NCBI RefSeq assembly: GCF_002302635.1
Contig: NZ_CP022387.1
Location: 186,001-250,000, forward strand
Length of the DNA stretch: 64,000 nucleotides
Reading direction: 5' to 3'
Origin: Capnocytophaga stomatis
GTDB lineage: Bacteria; Bacteroidota; Bacteroidia; Flavobacteriales; Flavobacteriaceae
This document shows, piece by piece, positions 35,445 through 43,465 of this stretch; position 1 is the stretch's first letter, and each line of letters begins with the position of its first letter. Under the pieces are notes generated by a model, which had not been told where the DNA came from, did no database searches, and saw nothing but the letters and a program-made list of their open reading frames with translations. The position numbers and the translations under genes were made by a program.

Positions 35445-36140
35445 ATGAAAAAAGTAACCCCAAAACAAATCGAACGCCTGTATGAATTTACACGTCAGCA
35501 TTACGTGGAATACTTTGACGTACAAACTGAACTGGTTGACCATCTGGCAAATGCTATCGAAGCGCATTGGCAAGAATTTCCTGACGACGATTTTGAAACG
35601 GCCTTGCAGAAAGAATTCCGTAAATTCGGAGTGTTTGGATTTATGGATGTATTAGAAGAAAAAACCAAACAAATGAGTAAACGTTATAATCGAATGTTGT
35701 GGAAAAAAACTAAAGAACTGTTTGTTATTCCCAAAATAATCTTGATATTTTGTATTGTTATCTCCATTTTTTCACTATTTACTTTGTTTGGGAACGCAAA
35801 AATTATGGTTCCCGCGTTGTCTCTTGCCATTTTTATTGCTGCTATTGTATTTATGGTTAAAAACAGACGTACGCTTAAACAAAAAGGTGATAAAAAGTGG
35901 CTTTTTGAGGATATCATTTTGCGATTGAATGATTATACTTTCTTTTTCTTCTTCCCTTGTCAGATGAGTTTACAGTTTTGGCGTGATTTTCCTGATACTG
36001 AAATGGCATATATGATTTATTCTGCAGTATTCACGTTTCTACTTGTTTTGATGTACGTGCTAATGGTCTACTTTCCCAAACATCGTGACAAATATCTTCA
36101 GGAATTATATTCTGAGTACAAAACTCAGTATATCAAGTAA
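35445..36140 (+). CDS. Membrane protein with PadR-associated N-terminal domain, paralog 3
   Basis: A 231-residue paralog with the same plan: N-terminal domain (KKVTPKQIERLYEFTRQHY, DVQTELVDHLANAIEAHWQE, FRKFGVFGFMDVLEEK), four membrane helices and the tail DKYLQELYSEYK. The frame is open to an ATG at 35397, but that extension has no counterpart in the other paralogs, so the ATG at 35445 (MKKVTPKQ) is chosen. It starts 49 bases after paralog 2. Closest to paralog 2 in the soluble domain. Confidence 0.8.
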   Translation: MKKVTPKQIERLYEFTRQHYVEYFDVQTELVDHLANAIEAHWQEFPDDDFETALQKEFRKFGVFGFMDVLEEKTKQMSKRYNRMLWKKTKELFVIPKIILIFCIVISIFSLFTLFGNAKIMVPALSLAIFIAAIVFMVKNRRTLKQKGDKKWLFEDIILRLNDYTFFFFFPCQMSLQFWRDFPDTEMAYMIYSAVFTFLLVLMYVLMVYFPKHRDKYLQELYSEYKTQYIK

Positions 36141-36269
36141 TTTTAAGAATATCAAAAAGTAATGAGTAGAAAAAAACTTTATATATTCTACTGCTCTGTA
36201 TGGATAGATGTATTTTTTGAAAGGAGAATCTGCAAAGATTCAATGAATCTCTGGAAACAAAAACCTTAA

Positions 36270-36297
36270 GTAGGGGCGTATCGCAATACGCCCCTAC
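36270..36297. repeat. REP-like palindrome
   Basis: GTAGGGGCGTAT (36270-36281) and ATACGCCCCTAC (36286-36297) form a perfect 12-bp stem with a CGCA loop. It is much more GC-rich than its surroundings and has no T run after it, so it is not a terminator. It looks like an interspersed REP-type repeat. The rest of the gap 36141-36409 holds only a doubtful 35-codon frame and the promoter of the next gene. Confidence 0.85.
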
Positions 36298-36324
36298 GAT
36301 GAAAAAATAAAAATGTTAATTTTT

Positions 36325-36354
36325 TTTGTTTCTCACGGAAAATGAATACCTTTG
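36325..36354 (+). promoter_or_regulatory. Promoter of the HU-related gene (TTTG-N18-TAnnTTTG)
   Basis: TTTG (36325-36328) is followed after 18 bases by TACCTTTG (36347-36354), a near-ideal flavobacterial promoter. The ATG is at 36410, giving a leader of about 50 nt. Confidence 0.7.
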
Positions 36355-36409
36355 GTAGCGAAAAGATTTCTTTTCAAAAAGGATTGTCTAACTAAAATAA
36401 CGTACAAGT

Positions 36410-36781
36410 ATGAAGTATCATTTGGTTCAAAAAGTAAATCCGCAAGACCGTTCCAAAAAGAAATGGTATGCTAATGCTGTAAACAGCTCCAAGATTGGGC
36501 AGAAGGAAATCGCTAAGAGCATTTCGTCCAAATCGTCACTCACGGCGGGCGACATCGCTAATGTTATCCAAAATCTATTGGAAGAACTTCCTAAAGAACT
36601 CGTTAAAGGTAACATTGTAAAACTGGGAGATTTCGGAAGTTTTCGTATTTCGATTAGTAGCGAAGGAGTCGAAAATGAAAAAGATTTCAAGGCTTCTATG
36701 ATTAAAGATGTGCGTATCATCTTTACCCCTGGGGTAGAAATGAAAAAAGCTATCGAAGGTGTTTCTTTCGAAAAAGAGTAA
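36410..36781 (+). CDS. HU-related DNA-binding protein (Bacteroidota HU_rel type)
   Basis: A 123-residue protein of the HU-related group common in Bacteroidota. It starts MKYHLVQKVNPQDRSKKKWYAN and has a helical part with SSLTAGDIANVIQNLLEELPKEL, then the core KGNIVKLGDFGSFRISISSEG. The RNP-tipped DNA arm of true HU is replaced by the segment KASMIKDVRIIFTPGVEMKKAI. It probably binds DNA as a dimer, but its geometry and targets are unknown. It is a single-gene unit with a strong promoter and terminator. Confidence 0.88.
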   Translation: MKYHLVQKVNPQDRSKKKWYANAVNSSKIGQKEIAKSISSKSSLTAGDIANVIQNLLEELPKELVKGNIVKLGDFGSFRISISSEGVENEKDFKASMIKDVRIIFTPGVEMKKAIEGVSFEKE

Positions 36782-36793
36782 CTTTATAAGTAC

Positions 36794-36836
36794 AAAAGCT
36801 ACACCTTGAAATAATTTTTCAAAGTGTAGCTTTTTT
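36794..36836 (+). terminator. Terminator of the HU-related gene
   Basis: AAAAGCTACAC (36794-36804) pairs with GTGTAGCTTTT (36824-36834), with an inner CTTGAAA/TTTCAAAG extension, followed by T. It lies 12 bases past the stop codon. Confidence 0.8.
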
Positions 36837-36841
36837 CTTGG

Positions 36842-37129
36842 TATCTTTGCTAAAAACATACGTACGTCAAGGCAAAAAAAGTTTGCCGTCAAAGTGATTT
36901 CAGTTTACAGCCAAAGTTAAAACAGTTTGCCGTCAAAGTTAAAACAGTTTGCTTGAGAGATATTTTTCAATTACATACAAACTAAAAACACATAAAGTGA
37001 TATTATCATAAAATATAAACCATTCATTTTAATTCTGTTTGTATTCTCTATGAAAATTTATACTCTCTATAAAAATTAAAAAAACGTACAAATACATCAT
37101 ACACACTCGTAGAAGAAAAACAAAAAACT
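36842..37129 (+). other. Intergenic region with an orphan -7 element and a 22-nt short repeat
   Basis: This is most of the 348-base gap 36782-37129. TATCTTTG at 36842-36849 matches the promoter element directly after the terminator, yet no gene starts for 280 bases. At 36879-36957 there are about three and a half copies of a 22-nt unit (CAGTTTGCCGTCAAAGTTAA and variants). The rest is AT-rich with no other structure seen. A small RNA or a long leader for the lipoprotein gene at 37130 is possible. Confidence 0.5.
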
Positions 37130-37777
37130 ATGAAAAAACTAATTTTAATGCTTACTTTTGTGGCTCTGATAGCGTGCAAACAGCAATCCAAAGGTGGAAA
37201 AGCAAAAGGGAATGAGTCAAAAAATACCGCTCAAAGCGTTCAGAATGATAGCTTGGCACTGCTCAACTTAACACGCAATGCCTACAAATGGTTGGAAAAT
37301 GAGTATTCCTACGAAGATTTCATACCCACTGCCGACCCTAACGATACGCTATTTAACGGAATAGATTTCGCTATCCACGATGCACAAATACGTAAACTCG
37401 AAAAATCGGGCTTCTTTGGGAGAGATTTGATTAACCTATATGATGAAATTGGGCAGAATATCGATTTCGCTTTGCGAGAGCATCACGTAAAATGGGCTGT
37501 GGGCGATATTTCTCCGTTTAGCAGGGGAACAAATGATTGGTGTATGTGTCAGGATATTCCTTCGCCCGACTATTACGAGCGAATGACTATTGAAAACATA
37601 AAAATTAAAGATGATGTTGCCAGCTTTCAATGGCAATGGGGCGAACCTTCTTGGGGTGATTTCACTTACAAAGTCAGGGCAAAAAAAGAAGATGGAAAGT
37701 GGAAAATCAGTTGGCTTGAAAGCTTTGAAGAAACCAACGAATGGCTTCGGGATATGGTTTTAAACGGAAAGAATTAA
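37130..37777 (+). CDS. Lipoprotein of unknown function, 215 residues
   Basis: A lipoprotein (lipobox LIAC, Cys 16) with a Lys/Gly/Asn-rich linker (about 20-40) and a globular part of about 170 residues. It contains a short Cys pair (NDWCMCQDIPS) and many aromatic residues (SFQWQWGEPSWGDFTYKV, WKISWLESFEETNEWL). The closing strand pattern, with a Trp-rich final sheet ending in KKEDGKWKISW, resembles NTF2-like or DUF3828 proteins, but this is not certain. It stands between two repeat-rich intergenic regions. Confidence 0.72.
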   Translation: MKKLILMLTFVALIACKQQSKGGKAKGNESKNTAQSVQNDSLALLNLTRNAYKWLENEYSYEDFIPTADPNDTLFNGIDFAIHDAQIRKLEKSGFFGRDLINLYDEIGQNIDFALREHHVKWAVGDISPFSRGTNDWCMCQDIPSPDYYERMTIENIKIKDDVASFQWQWGEPSWGDFTYKVRAKKEDGKWKISWLESFEETNEWLRDMVLNGKN

Positions 37778-38333
37778 GATTTATAGCCGATATTTGTAAT
37801 ATGATTCCCCACAGATTTCACAAATGCACACGGGTTGTTATTTATACATTATGTACAAATCTGTGAAAATCTGTGCCATCTGTGAGAGCTTAAAACAGCA
37901 TAAACCTATTTTTACAAGAGGGAAATCTGTGAAAATCTGTGCTATCTGAGGGAGCTAAAAACAGTATAAATCTATTTTTGAAAGAGGGAAATCTGTGAAA
38001 ATCTGTGCTATCTGCGGAAGCTAAAAACAGTATAAATCTATTTTTGAAAGAGGGAAATCTGTGAAAATCTGTGCTATCTGCGGGAGCTTAAAAGAGTATA
38101 AATCTATTTTTGAAAGAGGGAAATCTGTGAAAATCTGTGCTATCTGAGGGAGCTAAAAACAGTATAAATCTATTTTTACAAGAGGAAAATCTGTGAAAAT
38201 CTGTGCTATCTGCGGGAGCTTAAAACAGTATAAAGTAAATAATTCAAATAATAAACATAAAAAAATAACAGCAAAAAAAGAATTAGTTATCAGGTAATAT
38301 TGCTAATCTTTTCAGCTTAAAATTAAACACTCA
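37778..38333. repeat. Region holding a six-copy 66-bp tandem repeat array
   Basis: Within this 556-base gene-free interval, six copies of a 66-bp unit run from 37857 to about 38240. Each begins AAATCTGTGAAAATCTGTGC and contains the internal near-repeat ATCTG. Starts at 37857, 37923, 37989, 38055, 38121 and 38187 are exactly 66 bases apart. Copies differ by few substitutions (GCGGGAGC/GAGGGAGC/GCGGAAGC). At 37810-37822 a short inverted copy (CACAGATTTCACA) precedes the array. No spacers, no open frame through it and no tRNA. The remaining sequence, 38240-38333, is AT-rich without visible features. Confidence 0.95.
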
Positions 38334-39101
38334 ATGGAATTAAATTTAGCAAAACCTATTTGTTTCTTTGATTTGGAAACCACCGGAACCGACATTACTA
38401 AAGACCGAATTGTTGAAATCTCCGTACTGAAAGTATATCCGAATGGGAACAAAGAAAGTAAAACGTGGTTGGTAAACCCGACCATTCCTATACCTAAAGG
38501 AGCAAGCGACGTGCACGGCATCACCGACGAACGCGTTGCCAACGAACCCACTTTCAAGGAGCTTGCCAAGACCATTCATAATATGATTAAAGATGCTGAC
38601 CTTGCCGGTTACAATTCTGACCGTTTTGACATTCCGCTTTTGGCTGAAGAAATGCTCCGTGCCGACGTCGATTTCGATTTAGGAAACCGCGTAACGGTGG
38701 ATGTGCAAACTATCTTCCACAAAATGGAACAACGTACCCTTGGCGCAGCTTATAAGTTCTACTGCGGAAAAACGTTGGACAATGCACACTCGGCAGCAGC
38801 GGACACCAACGCCACCTATGAGATACTAAAATCACAACTCGACCGCTATCCGGAGCTGGATAACAATATGAAAAAACTCAGCGAGTTCACCACCCGAAAA
38901 CAAGCTGTGGACTTCGCCGGATTTATCGCCCTCAACGACAAGAACGAAGAGATTTTCACCTTCGGAAAGCATAAAGGACGAAAAGTGGAAGATATCCTTC
39001 AGGAAGAGCCCGGGTATTTTGGTTGGCTCCTGAATGCTGACTTTCCGCTGTACACCAAAAAGGTACTAACTGCAATCAAACTACGGGGACTTGCAAAATA
39101 G
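38334..39101 (+). CDS. DnaQ-type 3'-5' exonuclease with ExoX-like C-terminus
   Basis: A 255-residue nuclease. The DEDDh motifs are visible: D13 and E15 in FFDLETTG, the second Asp in LAGYNSDRFDIPLLAEEM, and the final His/Asp in AHSAAADTNATYEIL. HGITDE is also conserved. After the exonuclease fold comes a C-terminal segment FTFGKHKGRKVEDIL with GYFGWLLNADF, the small domain seen in exonuclease X relatives. It likely trims DNA 3' ends during repair; it is not obviously the Pol III epsilon subunit. It starts after a 66-bp repeat array and is followed 77 bases later by the DUF4230 gene. Confidence 0.92.
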   Translation: MELNLAKPICFFDLETTGTDITKDRIVEISVLKVYPNGNKESKTWLVNPTIPIPKGASDVHGITDERVANEPTFKELAKTIHNMIKDADLAGYNSDRFDIPLLAEEMLRADVDFDLGNRVTVDVQTIFHKMEQRTLGAAYKFYCGKTLDNAHSAAADTNATYEILKSQLDRYPELDNNMKKLSEFTTRKQAVDFAGFIALNDKNEEIFTFGKHKGRKVEDILQEEPGYFGWLLNADFPLYTKKVLTAIKLRGLAK

Positions 39102-39178
39102 TTTAGCTGAACCCTTCCCCGAAGGAACAGCAGAAAATATCACATACATTCTTTTAAAAAACCTAAAACTAAAGTACT

Positions 39179-39796
39179 ATGAAAAAATTCTTCTTAGGAA
39201 TACTCACCGCCATAGCCGTCTTGCTGGTCATAAAGTTCTTTTTGGACAGAAAAGAAGCAAGGGAAACATTGGAAGCGGATTCAGCTTTGATTCAAACGCA
39301 GATAGCCAACGTCAGCAAACTCATAGTAACGGAAGGGCACTTTGCTGAGGTCATTTCTTACACCGATAGCCAGAAGTATTTTATGGACTTACTGTCGTTC
39401 GATAAAAAGATTCTAATCGTTGTAAATGCCGATGTGACTGTTTCTTATGATTTGCAAAAGGTAGTTTATGACATTGATGAGGTAAATAAAAAAGTGATTA
39501 TCAAGTCAATTCCGGATGCCGAAGTCAAGATTTATCCCAAGCTGAAGTATTACGATGTCAGCCAAAACCCGGTAAATCCGTTCGGCACTAATGACGTTAA
39601 TAAAATTCAACGCAGAGTAAATGAAGAATTGGAGAAGAAGATTGCACAATCCAACCTCAAGAAAAATGCAGAAAATCGCCTAATTTCAGAACTGGCGAAC
39701 ATCATCTTTCTTACAAAATCCATTGGTTGGACGCTGGAATACAACAGTTTGCCAATTGAAAACGCAAGCGACTTAAAGGCTATTGAAAAGAATTAA
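39179..39796 (+). CDS. DUF4230 domain-containing protein
   Basis: A 205-residue protein with a single N-terminal membrane anchor (4-22), followed by a DUF4230 domain: VSKLIVTEGHFAEVISYTD, ILIVVNADVTVSYDLQKV, KSIPDAEVKIYPKLKYYDV and a final helical region ending LANIIFLTKSIGWTLEYN. Function is unknown. It lies between the exonuclease and the FAH-family gene in the same direction; the next start codon lies 50 bases beyond its stop. The preceding gap contains no clear promoter element, so read-through from the exonuclease gene is plausible. Confidence 0.88.
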   Translation: MKKFFLGILTAIAVLLVIKFFLDRKEARETLEADSALIQTQIANVSKLIVTEGHFAEVISYTDSQKYFMDLLSFDKKILIVVNADVTVSYDLQKVVYDIDEVNKKVIIKSIPDAEVKIYPKLKYYDVSQNPVNPFGTNDVNKIQRRVNEELEKKIAQSNLKKNAENRLISELANIIFLTKSIGWTLEYNSLPIENASDLKAIEKN

Positions 39797-39845
39797 ACCG
39801 AAAAGATATAATAACAAACGTACGAACCGTAAACTCAATATTTTT

Positions 39846-40457
39846 ATGAAAATCATTTGTGTAGGAAAAAATTATGCTGACCACATAAAAGAATTTGACG
39901 GCAAACATCCCGAAGATATCGTGTTGTTTTTAAAACCCGATACGGCAATTCACAATACGGAACTCCCCTACTACATTCCCGATTTCACTAACAATTTGCA
40001 TCACGAAGTGGAAGTAATTCTCAAAATTACGCAGAACGGGAAATGCATTTCAGAGAAGTTTGCTCACAAGTATTACGAGGAAATCGGTTTAGGGATTGAC
40101 TTTACTGCACGCGACTTGCAGTCTTCCTTAAAACAAAACGGACTGTCGTGGGAAAAGTGCAAAGCCTTTGATGGTTCGGCGATTATAGGGGATTTCATCC
40201 ATAAGTCACGCCTTGGTGATTTGAACTCGCTTGCCTTCCGATTAGAGAAAAACGGACAAACAGTTCAAGAAAGCAGCACAAGTTTGATGCTCTGGACGTT
40301 TGACCAAATCATCGCCGAGGCTTCAAAGTTTTTCACTCTGCGTAAGGGCGATATTATTTTCACGGGTACTCCGGCGGGTGTTGGCAGTGTGGCTCCAAAC
40401 GATGTCCTTGAAGGCTTTTTGGAAAATCAGAAGATGTTTACCGTAAATATCAAGTAA
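39846..40457 (+). CDS. Fumarylacetoacetate hydrolase (FAH) family protein
   Basis: A 203-residue single-domain FAH-fold hydrolase. It opens KIICVGKNYADHIKEF and carries the metal-binding LHHEVEVILKI, the GIDFTARDLQ segment, AFDGSAIIGDF and the final IFTGTPAGVGSV. Such small FAH proteins act as acylpyruvate hydrolases or oxaloacetate decarboxylases in other organisms; substrate is not known here. The frame is open to 39783, overlapping the DUF4230 gene, but homology starts at the ATG at 39846. No neighbouring aromatic-degradation genes. Confidence 0.9.
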   Translation: MKIICVGKNYADHIKEFDGKHPEDIVLFLKPDTAIHNTELPYYIPDFTNNLHHEVEVILKITQNGKCISEKFAHKYYEEIGLGIDFTARDLQSSLKQNGLSWEKCKAFDGSAIIGDFIHKSRLGDLNSLAFRLEKNGQTVQESSTSLMLWTFDQIIAEASKFFTLRKGDIIFTGTPAGVGSVAPNDVLEGFLENQKMFTVNIK

Positions 40458-40691
40458 GTTTATAAATCAAAAACTTCGAAACGGATTTTCTTTCAGAAGG
40501 AAAAATTCCATTTCGAGGTTTGTTATGTAAAAGAAGTACGTCAAAAAATTCTCAAAATCGACTAAAATCAGAATTTCTGACGCTCGAATATTTGTGCCTT
40601 GTTCAGCTTGATTTTCTGCATTTTGCTCGTTTTTTGTTTAGCTTTCTTTTGTACTTTTTACCAAGTTAAAGGCGATAAATCAAAGGTTGTG

Positions 40692-41456
40692 TTACCAACT
40701 TCCGCTGGCACCTCCGCCTCCGCCCATTCCACCGCCGAAGCCGCCAAAACCTCCTGAGCTGCCTCCACCACCGAAACCTCCGCCAAAACCACCGGAGTTT
40801 CGCCCCATACTGGAAAGGATTATCATATCAAAAAGGTCAAAACCGCCTCCACCTCGGCTATTATTTCCGCCTTTTCCTCCTTTTGACAAAGCTATAATCA
40901 GCAAAAGCATCGCAATTCCAAAAATAACTATCACAGAGAAAGGTATTCCTTGCGTTGGTGTAGCATCATTCTTGTACGTACCCGAAAGTACTTGCATTAT
41001 CGAAGTTGTGGCACTGTCAAAACCTGCATAATAATTCCTTTCTCTAAAATGAGGAATCATATCTTGCGTGATAATTTGCTTGCTTAGTGCGTCGGTTAGG
41101 TATTCTTCTACGCCGTAACCCGTTGATATTGCTACTTTTCGCTGCTCAGAAGCCATTAATATCAATACGCCATTGTCTTTTCCTTTTTGCCCGATTTTCC
41201 ATTCGGAAAGAATTTCAGCAGCCTGAAAATTGATGTCATCATCAGTTCTCGGAACGATTGCAATAACAATCCCCGTGGAAGTAGAATCGGCGTACTGTGC
41301 TAACTTTGTATTAAGAAGCATTCTTTCCTGGTCAGAAAGCAGATTAACATAATCCTGCACCGCCTCATTCGGATTTTTTAGTTTGGGAACTTGTGCCAAA
41401 AGTAGTGGCTGAACAGCCAAAAGCAATATAATAAAGTAATATAATCTCTTCATCAA
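40692..41456 (-). CDS. TPM domain protein with glycine-rich tail (YgcG family)
   Basis: A 254-residue exported or membrane-anchored protein. A signal peptide (1-21, ending LLLAQ) is followed by a TPM domain (about 25-150) with NPNEAVQDYVNLLSDQER, TGIVIAIVPRTDD, DNGVLILMASEQRKVAISTGYGVEEYLTD and IPHFRERNYYAGF. A membrane helix (about 172-190) is followed by a Gly-rich tail ending GGASGSW, as in YgcG-like proteins. TPM domains are linked to photosystem repair or acid-phosphatase activity in plants; the bacterial role is open. It is the last gene of a lemA-TPM-TPM operon, overlapping its neighbour by four bases. Confidence 0.9.
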   Translation of the reverse strand: MMKRLYYFIILLLAVQPLLLAQVPKLKNPNEAVQDYVNLLSDQERMLLNTKLAQYADSTSTGIVIAIVPRTDDDINFQAAEILSEWKIGQKGKDNGVLILMASEQRKVAISTGYGVEEYLTDALSKQIITQDMIPHFRERNYYAGFDSATTSIMQVLSGTYKNDATPTQGIPFSVIVIFGIAMLLLIIALSKGGKGGNNSRGGGGFDLFDMIILSSMGRNSGGFGGGFGGGGSSGGFGGFGGGMGGGGGASGSW

Positions 41457-41896
41457 ATTTCTCCTTTTGAAATATCGTCAGGAAGCTCATTGACATCTTC
41501 CTTCTGGTATGGAAAATAGCGTTTTAACTCTTCACCAGCTTTAAGAATGCCTTCAATAATTCCCTGACAAAATTGTCCTTTTTGGAAATGTAACTTCATT
41601 TGGTTTTTCGTGCTTTCCCAAAAATCTGCTGGGACTAATTTGTTTATGCCTTCATCTCCATAGATAGCAAATTTCTTATCCTGAACAGCAAAATAGAACA
41701 ATACGCCATTGCGTTGAGCTGTGGTATCCATCTTTAATAAATGAAAAACCTCCACAGCTCTTTCGAGAGGTTCTGTGGAAGTTTGACTTTCTAAATGCAC
41801 ACGTATTTCGCCCGAAGTAGTTTTTTCGGCAACACGAATAGCTTCTATAATTTGTTGTTCTTCTTGCGAAGTTAAAAAATCTTCAATTCTTGGCAT
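41453..41896 (-). CDS. TPM domain-containing protein
   Basis: A 147-residue protein with a single TPM domain and no signal peptide: SQEEQQIIEAIRVAEKTTSGEIRVHL, RNGVLFYFAVQDKKFAIYGDEGI and CQGIIEGILKAGEELKRYFPY. It is read directly after lemA (no gap) and overlaps the second TPM gene by four bases, so all three are translated from one message. The family is widely found in this order, and a joint envelope function is inferred from that alone. Confidence 0.9.
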   Translation of the reverse strand: MPRIEDFLTSQEEQQIIEAIRVAEKTTSGEIRVHLESQTSTEPLERAVEVFHLLKMDTTAQRNGVLFYFAVQDKKFAIYGDEGINKLVPADFWESTKNQMKLHFQKGQFCQGIIEGILKAGEELKRYFPYQKEDVNELPDDISKGEI

Positions 41897-42484
41897 TTAT
41901 TTAAAATCAAAATTAACTTCTGGTGCATTTTCAGCTCCCTCTTTGGATTTGAACAACGGCATTTTGGAGCGATTTGTAACTCCCGCAATTAAGTTATTAG
42001 GAAATAACTCAATGTACACATTGTATTCCTTAGCTGAAGCGTTAAAACGATTGCGAGCTACGTTGATTCTGTTTTCAGTACCTTCAATTTGTGATTGCAA
42101 TTGTAAAAAGTTTTGGTTTGCTTTCAAATCAGGATAGCGTTCCACAGTTACCAACAACCGAGACAAAGCCGAAGTAAGCCCAGCCTGTGCTTCTTGAAAC
42201 TGATTAATAGCTTCAGGAGTTAAATTAGAAGCATCAATATTGACAGAAGTAGCTTTGGAACGTGCTTCAATCACTTGCGTTAATGTTCCTTTTTCAAAAT
42301 CAGCGGCTCCTTGTACTGTTTTTACCAAATTACCGATAAGGTCAGCACGACGTTGATATGAACTTTCCACATCTGCCCATTCTTTTTCGGCTTCTCCTTT
42401 AAGACGCACCATTTGGTTGTTTTTACTTACACCCCAAAATCCTATAACGGCAAGTACCGCTATGATAATAATCCATTTTTTCAT
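41897..42484 (-). CDS. LemA family protein
   Basis: A 195-residue protein with an N-terminal membrane anchor (about 3-20) and the long four-helix LemA body: NNQMVRLKGEAEKEWADVESSYQRRADLIGNLV, KTVQGAADFEKGTLTQVIEAR, LSRLLVTVERYPDLKANQNF and the end YNVYIELFPNNLIAG. LemA proteins are common but their function is unknown. First gene of the LemA-TPM-TPM operon. On the minus strand TAGATTTG (42504-42511) lies 20 bases before the start codon. Confidence 0.93.
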   Translation of the reverse strand: MKKWIIIIAVLAVIGFWGVSKNNQMVRLKGEAEKEWADVESSYQRRADLIGNLVKTVQGAADFEKGTLTQVIEARSKATSVNIDASNLTPEAINQFQEAQAGLTSALSRLLVTVERYPDLKANQNFLQLQSQIEGTENRINVARNRFNASAKEYNVYIELFPNNLIAGVTNRSKMPLFKSKEGAENAPEVNFDFK

Positions 42485-42591
42485 CTGTTTGTAATTTAAA
42501 GGGCAAATCTAATAAATAAAATTGATAATCTCATCATATTGTGGATTTTATTTTAATTTTTAAAAAAACTGAAAATTGAAAAATATTTCTA

Positions 42592-42599
42592 TATATTTG
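42592..42599 (+). promoter_or_regulatory. -7 element of the DUF4595-like lipoprotein gene
   Basis: TATATTTG matches TAnnTTTG and lies 29 bases before the ATG at 42629. No -33 element is evident. Confidence 0.5.
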
Positions 42600-42628
42600 C
42601 TCTTTCAACAAATAAAAATCGAAATAAA

Positions 42629-43381
42629 ATGAAAAAAAATGTTTTGAAAATGATTCTTTTGGTAGTATTATTAACCACTATTTCTTGCGGAAAAGATACT
42701 GATACTCCAAAACCTAATGAAAATGATTCAACTCGCGTAAAACTTATTAAGTCGGTAAAAATCAACGGCGGAGAAGAAAATTTAAAAGATGCTATAATTC
42801 ATTACACCTACAATAAAGAAAATAAAATCACTAAAATTGCTAATTCATTTGACGTATCTTACCAAAAAGATAAGATTGAAATTGAAAAATTTAAGATATC
42901 AGCAACAATCAATGAAAAAGGAAATGTTGTTTCCTTGACAAGAATAGAATCTTCCGAGAAAAACTACGAATATAAATACAATACTGACAATCAATTAATT
43001 CAAGAAATCAAAAAAGCAGGCAAAGGAACCATTGATAAAGATGAAATATATAATTATCATTGGGAAAATGGCAATTTTGTAGCTTTAGGAGACAAAAATA
43101 ATCCTGATGTAAGAATTGAATACAGTAAGCATAGTAATAAAAATAATTTTTCATTCATTTTATTAAGTCGTTTTTCTTATAATAAAATGTTTTTACTTTG
43201 TTTACCTTTTCCTACAGGAAAAAGCTCAGAAATGCTTCCTACTCAAGTCTCTTCTGACAGATATTCCTATTCTTACGAATATGAATTCGATAAAGAAGGC
43301 TATGTTACAAAAATTACTGAAAACTACAAAAATACCAACGATAAAGAAAAATACGTAACTACATTCGAAATTAATTACTAA
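42629..43381 (+). CDS. Lipoprotein, DUF4595-like
   Basis: A 250-residue lipoprotein (lipobox TISC, Cys 20) with a short Asp/Pro/Asn-rich linker and a beta-rich body of repeated strand pairs: HYTYNKENKITKIAN, YEYKYNTDNQLIQEIKK, YSYSYEYEFDKEGYVTKIT and TFEINY at the end. This repeat style is typical of DUF4595 and related Bacteroidota cell-surface proteins. A less typical hydrophobic insertion is at about 185-200 (YNKMFLLCLPFPTGK). Function is unknown. It has a strong terminator. Confidence 0.75.
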   Translation: MKKNVLKMILLVVLLTTISCGKDTDTPKPNENDSTRVKLIKSVKINGGEENLKDAIIHYTYNKENKITKIANSFDVSYQKDKIEIEKFKISATINEKGNVVSLTRIESSEKNYEYKYNTDNQLIQEIKKAGKGTIDKDEIYNYHWENGNFVALGDKNNPDVRIEYSKHSNKNNFSFILLSRFSYNKMFLLCLPFPTGKSSEMLPTQVSSDRYSYSYEYEFDKEGYVTKITENYKNTNDKEKYVTTFEINY

Positions 43382-43400
43382 ATAAAATATCAAAATAAAG

Positions 43401-43437
43401 AAAAGGTTATCAGTTTTGAATTGATAACCTTTTTTAT
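43401..43437 (+). terminator. Terminator of the DUF4595-like gene
   Basis: AAAAGGTTATCA (43401-43412) pairs perfectly with TGATAACCTTTT (43422-43433), followed by TTTATTTT. Confidence 0.85.
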
Positions 43438-43465
43438 TTTATAATGCTAAAGATAAAAACTGAAT

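Noticed and set aside
36161-36268. A 35-codon frame after the third PadR paralog (MSRKKLYIFYC...)
   Set aside because: Short, no promoter and no hydrophobic or domain signal; it could be a chance frame.
37857-38240. CRISPR array or coding repeats
   Set aside because: The 66-bp units have no spacers. Although 66 is a multiple of three, no frame stays open through them.
40539-40582. Terminator downstream of the TPM operon
   Set aside because: Imperfect arms (CGTCAAAAAATTCT with AGAATTTCTGACG) without a convincing T run on the minus strand.
40687-41031. Proline-rich protein on the + strand
   Set aside because: It is the complement of the Gly-rich tail of the TPM protein and has no independent support.
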